Assembly: GCF_003086295.3 (NCBI RefSeq) | Contig: NC_092050.1 | Location: forward strand, 156,308,699 to 156,372,698 | Reading direction: 5' to 3' | Source: Arachis hypogaea | Taxonomy: Eukaryota; Streptophyta; Magnoliopsida; Fabales; Fabaceae | Length of the DNA: 64,000 nucleotides | Shown: positions 38,272 through 50,003 of the stretch, piece after piece | Numbering within the stretch: position 1 is the first letter of the stretch | How the letters are laid out: every line of letters starts with the position of its first letter | Made by a program: the position numbers and the translations under genes | Notes under the pieces: generated by a model | Told to the model about the DNA's origin: nothing | Databases searched by the model: none | The model's input: the letters and a program-made list of their open reading frames with translations, nothing else

Positions 38272-38311
<40 letters not shown>
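38272..38311. repeat. (AAT)n microsatellite
   Basis: About 13 AAT units. Confidence 0.95.
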
Positions 38312-38314
<3 letters not shown>

Positions 38315-39409
38315 GCAAAGCTTTATATTTAATATATTTAATAACTTAATATTATATCATGATCTCCTTATTTTAATATTAGTTAATTTGTTATTTGTAA
38401 AATATTATCTTAACTTTCACTTTTTGGAGAGTTTAGAATAATTTAGAATTATAATTTACAGTTTAAAATTTAGTATTTAAGATTTAGAATTTAATATTTA
38501 AAATTTGTAATTAATTTAGGATAAAAGATGATTTCAAAAAAAATTTGAGTTGACAAATAATTAGTTTCCTGATTAAATTCTAACAACTTTGCTTGCTTGC
38601 TTGTTTTCTTTAAAAAGAGATAAACAATAGAGAAAGTAAATTTTATGCATATATGATTATTGGACAATTTTTCTTTTTTATTTAAAATATCTATTTGATT
38701 GAAAACATATAATTTCTTGTACTAATAATATGTAGTGGAATTAATATTAATACATTTTTTAGTACACACTTTATATATATAGTTAAACATTCAAATTCTA
38801 AACCAAGTTTTGGGCCAAAATCTATAGGCATTATACACATTGATAATAATAATAATTATTATTAATTAATTGGTAGACCCTTGAGACATGCCAACACCAA
38901 ACACAAACATTATTAATTCAAAGGTTGCCATATTTGCATGATTGTTAGGAAAAGAAATTAGCTGGCAATGTTACACTAAGAGGAAAATTAAATCACTGTT
39001 TGATTCCTTATGTTCTTGGAATAGCAAGCATAGATCTAGATCAATCAATCCTTGCTTCCCTACCAAGAACATTGATAACAAATGGTTCTGTCTAAAACGG
39101 TCTTTTTCTTTTTTTTGCATTATATAAACTAAACAACAACTTTTATTTGTCTGATTCTGCTAGGGAGGATGGAACAAAAAAATTGGTGGACCATATAAAA
39201 ATTTATTTGAATTATTATTATTATTTTTTATTTAGTTAGAAAAATCAATTTGCCCTTTTTCCTTGATGGATCCTATTGGATCAAAAGAATCTAACTTATG
39301 GAAAATTAAATTGAATGTGAGAACGTGCGTTCTGATTAGAGGGTACGTTATATATATGATTTAATAGATAGATGATGTTGGAACCCATTTCATCATACAT
39401 AATGTACAA

Positions 39410-39803
39410 TGAATTATATATATATATAGATGCACTCACAGTGTAAAGACAATAAAGCATTTTATTCAGTCGTGTAATTATATTTAATTTGTTCTTTTGA
39501 ATAATTATTCACGTTGTCAATGTAAAAGGTAATTATTTGGATAACTATTCACGCAATCAATATAAAAACAGAAATGTTTAGTAACAAAAAAAAAATCAGC
39601 AAAAAACAGCCATAATTTGTCTTATTTAGCATTCATTAATTGTTACGACAATAAATTAATGCTAAATAAGACAAATTCTGACTGTTTTTTTGTCTATCTA
39701 GCATTACCCAAAAAATAATAATTTTTTTTACTGATGTGACATTACGTAATTAGATGTACGTATAAAACTATTTTACACCACCAGAACATCAAAATTAAAT
39801 TCA
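39410..39803. mobile_element. MITE interrupted by a second hairpin element
   Basis: The right end (atcaaaattaaattcat, to 39803) mirrors the ends of the 182-bp element at 54898-55079, and internal pieces match it (tcgtgtaattatattt, taattattcac). The left end is TA-rich and decayed. The inner insertion is listed separately. Confidence 0.55.
39572..39716. mobile_element. Hairpin MITE, about 145 bp, nested in an older MITE
   Basis: Arms aatttgtcttatttagcatt (39616-39635) and aatgctaaataagacaaatt (39657-39676) pair perfectly; outer parts (aatgtttagtaa, aaaacagcc) pair with gactgttttttt and ctagcatt. A partial relative lies at 29761-29860. Confidence 0.75.
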
Positions 39804-41467
39804 TATATATATAAATGGGGTAGGTTTCTCTAGATTTTTCTGGTTTTTTGAGGAGTTTTTGGATGCATAAATGGAGGGGGACACTATTGTATGGATCTTC
39901 ATACCTCATTTATAACCTAAGGTGTGGCACTTACACATTTTACTGTACCACTATCTTCTTGTCTTGGAATATATATGTGATAGATATAAACATTAAATCA
40001 ATGTCTATCAATCAAAAAGAAGCAATAATGTTGTATATGTCAATTGAGTTTTTCAGGATAATTTTTTTTTATGTATGTGTTTTATGTGTATATATTTATA
40101 GTATATGACACTATATTAATTCATATTTTATCTATTATTAAATAGAATGCAACCAATTAGTTTAACTTAAAGTGAAATTTATATATTTACATTGAGTTCA
40201 ATTTGGGATATATATGTCAATTTTTTCAGCTAATATCAATTTTTTATTTTAAATTTTAAATCTTAAATCTCAAATTTTATATTTTAAATGCTAACTTTTT
40301 AAAGCTTAAAATTTCAAAAAATTTCAAAAAATAAAAGTGATAAAATAATTTTACAAAAAAAAAAAATTGGTTAATATTGACTACTTAAAAATTAATTTCT
40401 TATATTTCATATACATTTATTAATTTTTAAGTTCAATTATGAAATAATTTAGATGAATTATGTGTTAATTAGCATGACACAAAATAATATATAAAATAAG
40501 ATATATATAATAAGACTTTTTTCTATAGATTAATATTATACATCATCAATAAAATTTATTATTATTGATAACGCTTGATCAATAATAAAAATATTTTATT
40601 AAATTTTAAATTTTAAATTCTAAAAATACAAAAATAAAATATTAGTCTAAATATTAACTAATATTGATAATAAAAGATGCTGGTCTCTTAACTTTTTTAT
40701 TTATTTATTCAAAGGTTGATATATAGTATGTGTATGTACGCCTTATTATTTAATTTCTAACTCTATAATGCATTTCAATTGTTTAAAATAATAGTAAAAA
40801 AATTTAAATGAATAGATCTGGTTATGAAATAATATGAATTATGATTGTTGGATATATTAACAGTAACACTGCACTAACGTGAAAATTAAACTAGGCATGC
40901 ATGCATGCATCTCTCTGAGATTTATAATTGTGGGACAAAGGAAAGGGGAAAAGGGAATAATACATGTACGACACTTCTTTTATTGCATATTATTATATAA
41001 TAGATAATAATGCACGCTTTTAACGCTTGACATATAAAACAAAACCTCTATTAATTTGGGAATGAAATTTGCTAGGGAGACAATGAGGAATTTTGATAAT
41101 GTGTATAATGAATTTTTAATTTAGTTCAATACACAAAAAAAATTTAAACAGTTATTTTAAAAATTAATCATTCTAATCCTAATTTATCAATAGAATTTAT
41201 TCAAACACTTTCTTTTTCCTACTCTATCCTCATCAATCATTCTGCCTCTCCGACGTTAGAAGTTTTTTCATCGACCATCAAACAACCATCCACGTAGTTA
41301 TTAAAATAATCATCCAACTATATCTAGTGAAATGACCATCTAACATTTGTTAATTGTATATACTTAAACTGAATCGAACAAAATAACCATCTAATTAAGA
41401 ATTAAAATAACCATCTATATACTAGTGAATTGAACATTCACTGATGATGTAAGACGAAAAAATAAAT

Positions 41468-41700
41468 AATTAGGATCAATGTCGAAGGCAGCAATCATGG
41501 CGATGCAGTCATCATATGAGCTTTCAAGACCAAGCCGCTGCAACATCCGTCGCAAACCCTTTGGGGTGATACCTGACGATAACGATGAAACTTCCGTGTT
41601 CTCCATCTCAGCCACGAACATCTCAAAAGTTTTTCTGAGATCATCATCATTGTTGATGGTCATGAGCGTGTCGGCATGGTTTCCGAAACCTGGGGACAGC
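41468..41700 (-). pseudogene. EF-hand (calmodulin-like) gene fragment
   Basis: The minus strand encodes DDDLRKTFEMFVAEMENTE, ITPKGLRRMLQRLGLESSYD and AMIAAFDIDPN, the helix and start of a calcium-binding loop typical of calmodulin-like (CML) proteins. The loop stops after DIDPN, where acidic ligands and a Gly should follow, and the rest of the protein is absent. The reading frame continues upstream into non-homologous sequence and then into the hAT-like element. I read this as a gene fragment; a small expressed gene is unlikely. Confidence 0.7.
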
Positions 41701-41844
41701 AACAAGTTTTGGGGATGGAACGGAGGTTGAGAGATTATGGTGAAATTGGAAGTAATCGCGTATTTAAATGCTAATCCTAAATTTTTAAATTTTGCTTTCT
41801 TTTTAAATTCATTGTACACATTGTACACTAATATCATTGTCTTC

Positions 41845-42670
41845 CCCATACTAGGGATGTCAACGAGGCAGGGCAGGGGCGGGGGATGCCTTCCCGGCCT
41901 GCTCCCCATCCCCGCCCTCAAATTTGCTCTCCATCCCCATCTCTATTTTTCACGGGGCCCCATTCCTTGTGGGGACCCCATTTTCCATCTATCTAATAGT
42001 TCTAACTAATTATTAATTTCTATATGATTAGAGGTGCAAGTATCCATCATATACAAAAACAACAAGATTTTATACAAAAAGTCTAAATGACACGATGGTG
42101 ACTTCTTTTGAATTGACGCAGTGGGAGGGAGGACGCAACGACGAGACAAAGGACAAAGCAGTGGACGAGGTGGGAGACGCGGCAACAGAGAGGAGAATAG
42201 ACACGACGGCAGAGTTACGAAAAGGAACGCCGCAAATAGAAAGCACGACGCGGTAAGGGTGATGGTACGGTGAGGTGTGACGATGCGGTGAGAAGGGAGA
42301 GTGGCGAGGGGGTGGTTGCAGAGAGGTTGGATGGAGTATGGACAGCGTTAGAGATCTCTGAATTGAAGAAGGGTTATGTAAATAAAGATTAGGAGTTTTG
42401 GATTTTCATATGTGTGTGAGTGAGATAAATGACTAAAAAACATATATGAGAAATAAACTATTAATGATAATTTAGTAAATTTATAAATTTCGGGGAATAG
42501 AAGGGACGGGGTGGGATCCCCACTCGGATTTCTGCGCCTGCCTCAGGAAAATTTTATTCCCCATTCTCATCCCCACAAAAAATATTCCTCACAGTCAGAT
42601 CTCCATTCGGGACAGTCCCCACAAATATTCTCGCATCTCGAAAAATTTTACCATTCCTAAGTCCCATACT
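41845..42670. mobile_element. Non-autonomous hAT-like element with 8-bp duplication
   Basis: cccatact occurs at 41845-41852 and at 42663-42670. The insert of 810 bp starts agggatgtcaa and ends ttaccattcctaagt, a weak inverted pair in the hAT style. Just inside each end are G/C-rich blocks (ggggcgggggatgcc on the left, gacggggtgggatcccc on the right), a pattern common in plant hAT-type non-autonomous elements. The middle has no transposase. It sits 150 bp upstream of the CML fragment. Confidence 0.75.
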
Positions 42671-43290
42671 TTTTCTTTGTGAATAAAAAATTAAAATATT
42701 CTAATTAAGGATAATAACTTTTTACAGCACTAATTATAGGATTGAGATCTAATTTTGACATAAATGATTGGAAAAAACTTATGGCATTTACTAATTTTGG
42801 GGTAGTATGAGAAATTAAACTAGAGTTTTCATCAATCAAAATTTTTCATTATTCAATGTAACTAGACATCTTTTAAATATTATTCTTTATTCGGTCTTTA
42901 GAATAGAAAAAAAATAAAAAATAAGTAATTTTTTTAATTTTTTAAATAACTAGTATATAAAAATAGATATTTAAATTAATTAAATAATAATAAATTTTTA
43001 AAAAAGGTGACCAAAAATTAAATTTTAAAAGACAAATAGCATCTTTGATACAAGAATTAGCAACTTATAATACACATAATATCATCCCATTATTATTGTT
43101 ATTATTATTCATGTGTCACTCACAACTTACAATAAGAATTATTCAATTTTTTTTCAAAAGTCGTTAAATATTCGTTAAGAATGAAAAAGGTCCAATTAGA
43201 CTACACATAAAAATAAATTTCACCAAAAAATAAAAATATGTTCTAGTACAAGTTGCACAATTTTAGGGATCTAACATCTTTTTGGTCTCT
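42671..43290. other. AT-rich intergenic, no gene seen
   Basis: Low-complexity sequence between the hAT-like element and the LINE remnant. Confidence 0.55.
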
Positions 43291-45690
43291 TATTGTCAGT
43301 TAAGCTTCTTCAAAGCTTTTCTATGGGGTCTTCCTACGTTGCTCAAATATCAACTTATTTTTAGCCTTTTAGTTCTGCCAAATAAGATTTACTGCCAATA
43401 CGATCTCTTTTTTCTGTTTCATCCTTGAAGCTTTCTTGAATACTTAGGATTCGATTTTGGGAGTTTTTTCAAAGTATTTTTTTACCATTTCACCAATCTA
43501 TGTCTACACTTTTTTAATTTTTCAGCAAGTTTGAACATAGGTGAACCTTCTATATCCTCACTCCATAATTCTTTGATCAAAGACACCACTTCTTCTTTGT
43601 CACACCATCTCTTTTGGAATCGGAACCTTCTTTTATATCTCCTGTTGTTTCTTTCAAGGTTTAGTAGTAATGGTTTATAGTCAGAGTCCCAATCTTCTAA
43701 ATGAGCCACATATGCATTCGGTCAAGCATCTTTCCATTCCATAGTGGCATGGACCCTATCTAGCCTCTCTTTAATCAGATTTCTTTCAAATTGTCTATTG
43801 CTCCAAGTAAATAACTCGCCTTTAAATCCCAAATCAATAAGTCCTCCCATGTTAATGAAGTCGTTGAAATCTTTCAAGGAGGATTCTGAATTGTTTCTTC
43901 CACCTTCCTTTTCATTATGAGTTTGGATTGCATTAAAGTCTCCAATTAATATCATCTTCTTCCTAGCACCTTCTACTCTTTGAAGTAGCTCCATAAATTG
44001 TCTGTTCTCCCAGTATTATCTGTGGACAGATAAACCCCTATTGCGTCCCATGAGTGATTTGTTTGCTGGTCCTCCACCTCAAAGTGTACAAAGAAACTTC
44101 CATAGTCCACTACTTAGATGGTAACTCCTTCTTTTCATGCCAATGTCAAACCTCCTGCTACTCCAATTGGGTCCACCAAAAACCATATGATTGAAACCCA
44201 ATCTTCCTCAGAATGCCTTCTACTTTCAAGGCATTGTTTTTTGTTTCGTATAAAAACAATACCTCGGGGGAATGAAATTTAACAATCTCTTTGATGTTGT
44301 GAACTGGCAGAGATTTTTTCAAACTCCGATAGTTTTACGTTAGCATCTTCATCCCTTCTGGGGTGTCCATTGTAGGGTGGCACCCTCACTCCTCTCAGTT
44401 GATGTAGTTTCTTTCTGATACTGTCTCTTTCTCCTATCTGCTTCTTCTATCTCCTCAAGTCCTCTCTTAACTCCAATGATAGGACTAAGTTCTCCTCCCT
44501 TTCTTACTAGTTTTTTCAGTTTTATCTTCTTCCTCACATATCTTTCTTTCAGCTTCTCCATAGAACCAGAATTAGGGAGGCTTCCCGAATTATTTGTATT
44601 ATCCAAAATCTGCTGGAAGTTTTTCTCCTTTTTCCTTACCTCTAAGACTCTCTCACTTTCAGCTACTTCCTCCTTTACCTCCTCTTCTACCAAAGTTTTT
44701 TTCTGGTTGCTTTGAATTTTCTTCTCTTCTTTCGACTTTTGTGTATTGCTCTCATTCACCAATAAACTTGCAAAGACCCGGATTAAGTTGACTGTGGTTG
44801 GATTCTTACTTGCTGTCTTCCTTTTCTCCTCTGCTGAAAATCTGTTGGGATGTTTATTCTCCTTTTGCTATTCGATTTTTCTCCAAACCCACTATGCCCG
44901 TAACCACCGCCCCCATTTCTCCTCTATTGCCTTTCCAGTCGTACAGTCCTTTAAGTATTGTTGCATACGTTGTTTTCATGTCCGAAAAAGCCACAGTAAT
45001 GGCAGAAATTACCAATCCTTTCATACTTTGGCTGAACCTCAATAACCTTCTAATTTCTCCCTACAATTTTTAGAATTCTGCGCAGAAATTTTGTTATGTC
45101 CAACAGTACTTTAACTTTCAGCAGCCTTTCTTCCTTCCTTTTGACGTTAAACAAATTAGCCTCCAAGACTCTTTCCATTGGCTCTCCGACTCTCCTACCT
45201 AGTCTCTTGGTTTTGCATTGCTCTGCTAATCCCCAAAGTTGAATCCATATTGGGATGTGGGTGAATTCTGTATCTGCTATTTGAATATCTTTACTCTATC
45301 ATTTCAGATTCAAGATATAATTCTTGAAAAGCCAAAGTCTCCCTTTCTCAATTCTAATTAGGTCAATCTCATTGCCAAAAAATAATTGAAATAGGTTTCT
45401 TTTTCGATCTAAAACCTTGAATCCTTCCAGCTGTCTCCATATTGCATATAGAGTGGCTTTCAGCATCCCAGAGCTAAAATGTCTATCTGAAAATAGTCTT
45501 CTCACTAAATTATTTGTGCACTTTTCCATTCTTTTCCGTATATCCTCGTCTTCAAACTGAACTATTATTTTCTCTTCCTCCTCTCCATTAAGGTTCACAT
45601 GATCAGGAACTGCAGCATTTGCTGCTATTGGAGTCCAATCAGACTCGACAAATGTATCACACAAATTAAGATTCTCCACTAAACTCTAAG
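43291..45690 (-). mobile_element. LINE (L1-type) remnant: ORF1 and endonuclease, no reverse transcriptase
   Basis: Read from high to low coordinates. 45679-45299 encodes a DUF4283-type domain (IRKRMEKCTNNLVRRLFSDR, LKATLYAIWRQLEGF), the usual N-terminal part of plant LINE ORF1. A zinc knuckle CHYCGFFGHENNVC follows at about 45004-44963 in another frame. A Lys/Glu-rich ORF1 tail is at 44762-44349. The endonuclease part is at about 44330-43722, with KKMILIGDFNAIQTHNEKEG and FTWSNRQFERNLIKERLDR. A linker helical region is at 43709-43482 (MAHLEDWDSDYKPLLLNLE). The sequence stops near 43291 before any reverse transcriptase motif. Frameshifts and stops are frequent, so the element is dead. Confidence 0.88.
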
Positions 45691-47474
45691 AAAGTGGATG
45701 ACTAAACTCCAGAACTAGGGCACATCTCCAAATATGAATTTCTAGAATCATTCTATTTACAGCAAGCAAACTCATCAAAATAATTTCAAATTTACATTAC
45801 TCATCATAATAAATAAGTTTTAAATAATGCAAGTTAAGACAGTTGGACAAAAATTAAAGATGACAATAGAATGGATAAAGGCCAATTTTCATACTACTTA
45901 ACCACATCTCACTCTATTTTATTCTATATAGATTTGTTGCACTACCATCCGCGTGCAGTAAAAAAATTTGTACCCTAATATATTTTTCTCTATCAACTAT
46001 ATATATATATATAGATACATTTAAATTTTGATCCAACTTTGTCTCAGTTAAAATCTATCCCGTATGATCGAATATGTGTGGATAGGTATTCGCAGATACA
46101 AATTGTATTGCTATCATTGAAGGTCTTAGTTCCTTCACAATTTTTTTCTCGAATTCGATTCTTCTAGAAGAATGAAAATAGAACTTACTCACTTAATTGA
46201 AAGAGTCACTTACTTTGTGTGAATATGTGAAGAATTAGTCATTAAAGTTTTGATCAAATAGATATTCTATTGCAAACCTAAAAAACATAAGAAAGGTTTT
46301 ATTTTCCTTTTAAGGATATCAAACAACGAAGAAATTTTACAAAGTACTTAAAAATTGAAAACAAAATATGATAATTTAGTTTTTTTTTTTTTTTTTCCTT
46401 ATGTGTACAATAATTTCAGTATTTAATGAATGAACTATGAAAGTGGGCTATGAGCCTTTCAAACCCAAACACCCAGTGGCCTATTAGAAATATGGGGCTT
46501 GACTCATTGTCTTTGTTTCTTCGTAACACATTAGCCCACCCCCAAAATTAGGGTTGCCCAAGTGCAAAATTATATAAAAATACAGGTAAAAGGCCAACAA
46601 AATAGAAAAAATTCAAATTAGACTGACACTTGGGCCTTTACTTAATCATGTTGAATAGTACTTCTTATTCCTAAATTCTTAAATTCGGTCTATAATTACA
46701 CCAACAACAAAAATAATTTGGTCTATAATTTTATATTATAAAATTCGGTCTATAATTCAGAGTGAAACATGTGTGAAGTACGATTAAGGTTACATATTCA
46801 ATTTTTTTCAAAGTGTAATGTCATAATTAACCAATTCAAAAAATAGTGTAGTTCTTAAAAAAGCGCCGCAAGGGTCATGACTCAAAAATGATGTGGAGTA
46901 AGTCCATGTGAAAATATTAGGCCTCAATGTTGGGGTTCAAACTCAAATTAGTGTAATGTAATTCCGAAAATGTTTAATTATTGGGCGGTTCTGATGTTAA
47001 ACAAGGACACACATTGATTCCACTGTTACATGATAATAAGAATTATACTAAGAATTACTAAAAAAATATAAAATAAAATATTATAATTATTAATAACTCT
47101 CAATATAAATAATTATTAAATATTAAATTGTATTTAATTGATTATATAATACTCTTATAAAATAAAAATGGTTAAAAAAATATATATAAATTCTCATCAG
47201 AATGCGCCGCGTCAATATGGTCGTACAATAATATAATATAATGATGAGCTTAGAAAAAATTGACTAAATAATTATTTTATGTTTGTATGTAAATAAAAAA
47301 TATTTTTCATCACAATTCTTTTTACATATTTTACTTTGTGTTTTCTATGTTTTTCTTTTCAATTGGAGGAAAAGAATTTTACTGGCGACCGGAACACGCA
47401 AAGGCTGAATCCTTGTTTGAACGAGTACTTGGAGAAAATTAAGTTTGCATTTAAAAGATTTAATTATTCTGTTA
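45691..47474. other. Intergenic, no gene seen
   Basis: Possible decayed hAT-like MITE at about 45856-46125 (gatgacaatagaatgg versus the mirror of attgtattgctatcat). Otherwise AT-rich, with a T run at 46380-46397. Confidence 0.5.
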
Positions 47475-47695
47475 GTTAGTTTCACGAAATTTTTAATTAG
47501 ATTTTTATATTTTTTTTAATTAGATCTTTGCACTAAATATTTTTTTTAGTTGAATTTTTATAATTTTTTTTTTATTTGAGTCTTTATACTAATTTTTTTT
47601 AATTAAGTTCCTATATAATTAAATCAATTACTATCAAAAAAGACCTAATTAAAAAAAATTATATAAAAATCTAATTAAAAATTTTGCTAAATTAT
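47475..47695. mobile_element. Palindromic MITE in the HIR promoter
   Basis: Left arm gaaatttttaattagatttt (from about 47485) pairs with aaaatctaattaaaaatttt (to about 47685), and inner taattagatct pairs with agacctaatta. It ends about 140 bp before the HIR ATG, so it is inside the promoter or 5' UTR. Confidence 0.75.
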
Positions 47696-47832
47696 AGAAA
47701 ATAACAAAATAATTAAACCCATTTAAAATTTGAGAGCAAAACCGACCTTAAAAACAAAAAAGAAGAAGAAAGCGCAAAAGCAACGAGAGAGGGGAGTGAG
47801 ATAGAGATTAGAGAATAGAGAAGAATAGCAAA

Positions 47833-49333
47833 ATGGGGAACACCTTCTGCTTCTTCTGCGGATGCATCCAGCAGTCCAACGTCGGCGTGGTCGAGAAGTG
47901 GGGCCGCTTCAGCCGCCTCGCCCAACCTGGCTTCCACTTCTTCAACCCTCTCGCCGGTGAGTGCCTCGCCGGCCTCCTCTCCACCAGGATCTGCTCCCTT
48001 GACGTCCGCGTCGAGACCAAGACCAAGGTCAACTCTTTCTCTCTAACCGCTTTCAATATATATATATCCATTCTTAGGGTTTCAATTTTGTGTCGGTTCT
48101 GCAGGACAACGTGTTTGTGCAGCTGCTGTGCTCGATTCAGTACCGTGTTGTGAAGGAGAACGCTGATGATGCTTTTTACGAGCTTCAGAACCCTCAGGAA
48201 CAGATCCAGGCTTATGTCTTTGATGTCACTCGCGCTATTGTTCCCCGAATGAACTTGGATGAACTCTTTGAGCAGAAGGATCATGTTGCCAAAGCTGTTC
48301 TCGAAGAGCTTGCTAAGGTCATATTCTGGTATTCATTTCATTCAGTTAGTTAGGACTTAGGTTGTTAGATCATAGTTACATGAATTCACGATAGTGTGTA
48401 TTTTCCACATAAAATACTTGAATTTGGACCTCTCAAGTGAGAAAGTTAGTAAAGTGGTAAAGTAAAGGATTAATCACCATTGGTTTTGTAACTTTTATGA
48501 AATGTGTGTCCTACTATTTTAATTTAAGAGTGACTAACTCCTCACGTTACCAATTTATCAACTTTTCACTTTAGAAGATCTTTGATCCAAAATACTTCAT
48601 ATATGACGTACCGCGTACTGCGAATTGGTTCCCCAGTCGAAACATATTGTGTTCCATATCCATGTAACTATGAGTTAGATAATTATAAATAGCGAAAATG
48701 TTTCACTCACCTTATGACACTGCATTGCGCCTTATCATGTATCATGTCTGTCAGGTGATGGGAGACTATGGATTTAGCATAGAGCACATACTCATGGTTG
48801 ATATTATACCTGATCCTTCTGTTCGTAAGGCCATGAATGAGATCAATGCAGGTAAACTATGCTGTCTATGTGGTTAGCTGCTTATTTAAGATTCAAATAG
48901 GTTAGTGCTGCTACTGTCACTTGTTTATTGTATAATGAGTGTTTATATTGCTTGTTTTGCAGCTCAAAGGATGCAACTAGCTAGTGTGTACAAAGGAGAA
49001 GCTGAGAAGGTGCTTCAGGTTAAGAAAGCCGAGGCAGAGGCCGAATCCAAGTACTTGGGAGGTGTTGGTGTGGCCAGGCAGAGGCAAGCTATCACAGATG
49101 GCTTGAGAGAGAACATCTTGAATTTCTCCCACAAGGTGGAAGGTGCCTCTCCCAAGGAGGTCATGGATCTTATTATGATCACTCAGTACTTCGACACCAT
49201 CAAAGACCTTGGCAACTCCTCTAAGAACACCACAGTTTTCATACCCCATGGCCCTGGCCATGTTAGGGATATTGGTGATCAGATACGCAATGGACTCATG
49301 GAAGCTTCCAGTGCTCAAGTAAATCTCGACTGA
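47833..49333 (+). CDS. Hypersensitive-induced reaction (HIR) protein, SPFH/prohibitin family
   Basis: Exons are 47833-48027, 48105-48317, 48755-48851 and 48963-49333, giving 876 nt and 291 aa, the normal HIR size. The N-terminus [11 protein letters not shown] has a myristoylation Gly and cysteines suited to palmitoylation, so the protein probably docks on the plasma membrane without a transmembrane helix. The SPFH domain spans about residues 5-180 ([52 protein letters not shown]). A helical, Ala/Glu-rich part follows ([20 protein letters not shown]) and the end is [23 protein letters not shown] proteins form membrane microdomain oligomers and associate with immune receptors during cell death. 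The gene is complete, and convergent with the PPR gene 670 bp downstream. Confidence 0.95.
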
Positions 49334-50003
49334 TTTTGCTCGTTACCTTTATACGGGGTATGTATGTATAGCATGTGGACCAACTTAAGGAGTAAATATA
49401 TGGCAAATATTGGTACCTCTTGAACGCGTTAGTTATTTTTATTCTGAAGTTGGAGGGAGTTTTCAGGTACTCTAAAGTCCTAAACCCATTTGCTAGATAA
49501 CCAAATAGAATCGCGTTACATAATTTGTTGGTCATTTCTTGCTTATTGGTAAAGTATGAAACGAATAAAGGCACAAATGTACAATACTTGCCGCTTCATG
49601 TTACAGTAGAATGAAAGAATCATAACATTGTCTGAGAAACTCGATTGTTCAGTTTTCAGCTTCCATGATCTAATTGAGTTTCCGTATTCTCTTCAGTCTC
49701 TGAGATGTTCCAATATTTTAATGCCATCACTCTCCACCTGCATGCTCCAGTGCAGAACTGCTGAATGATGTATATAATGAAAAGTGAACAGTTCAACTTT
49801 TCCATGCTTGATTTTTTTATTCTCATTTGTGCGTAATGATATATGCACAACATCATCTTTCACCCTACCCAAGCTACCAACATGTCATCAAATGCATACC
49901 TTTGTCTTGCCAACTCAACATGTCAAAGACTTTGTCATCTTTGTGATAGAGGGATACTTGCATCTTGAGACTTATTTGACAAGTTTAGCACATTCTTTAA
50001 TCT
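49334..50003. other. Convergent intergenic between HIR and PPR
   Basis: Holds the 3' UTRs of both genes. The short ORFs here show no homology. I see no terminator-like structure beyond AT-rich sequence. Confidence 0.6.

Larger units (their letters stand above)
37536..41467. other. Intergenic, repeat-rich, no gene seen
   Basis: Contains decayed repeats near 37560-37860 (including gttggcagaagttggc, also found at 60516), an (AAT)n microsatellite at about 38272-38311, nested MITEs at 39410-39803, and an RY-type catgcatgcatgcat run near 40896. No coding potential recognised. Confidence 0.55.

Noticed and set aside
44476..45073. Plus-strand ORFs over the LINE remnant
   Set aside because: Antisense of ORF1; the minus strand carries DUF4283 and zinc-knuckle motifs.
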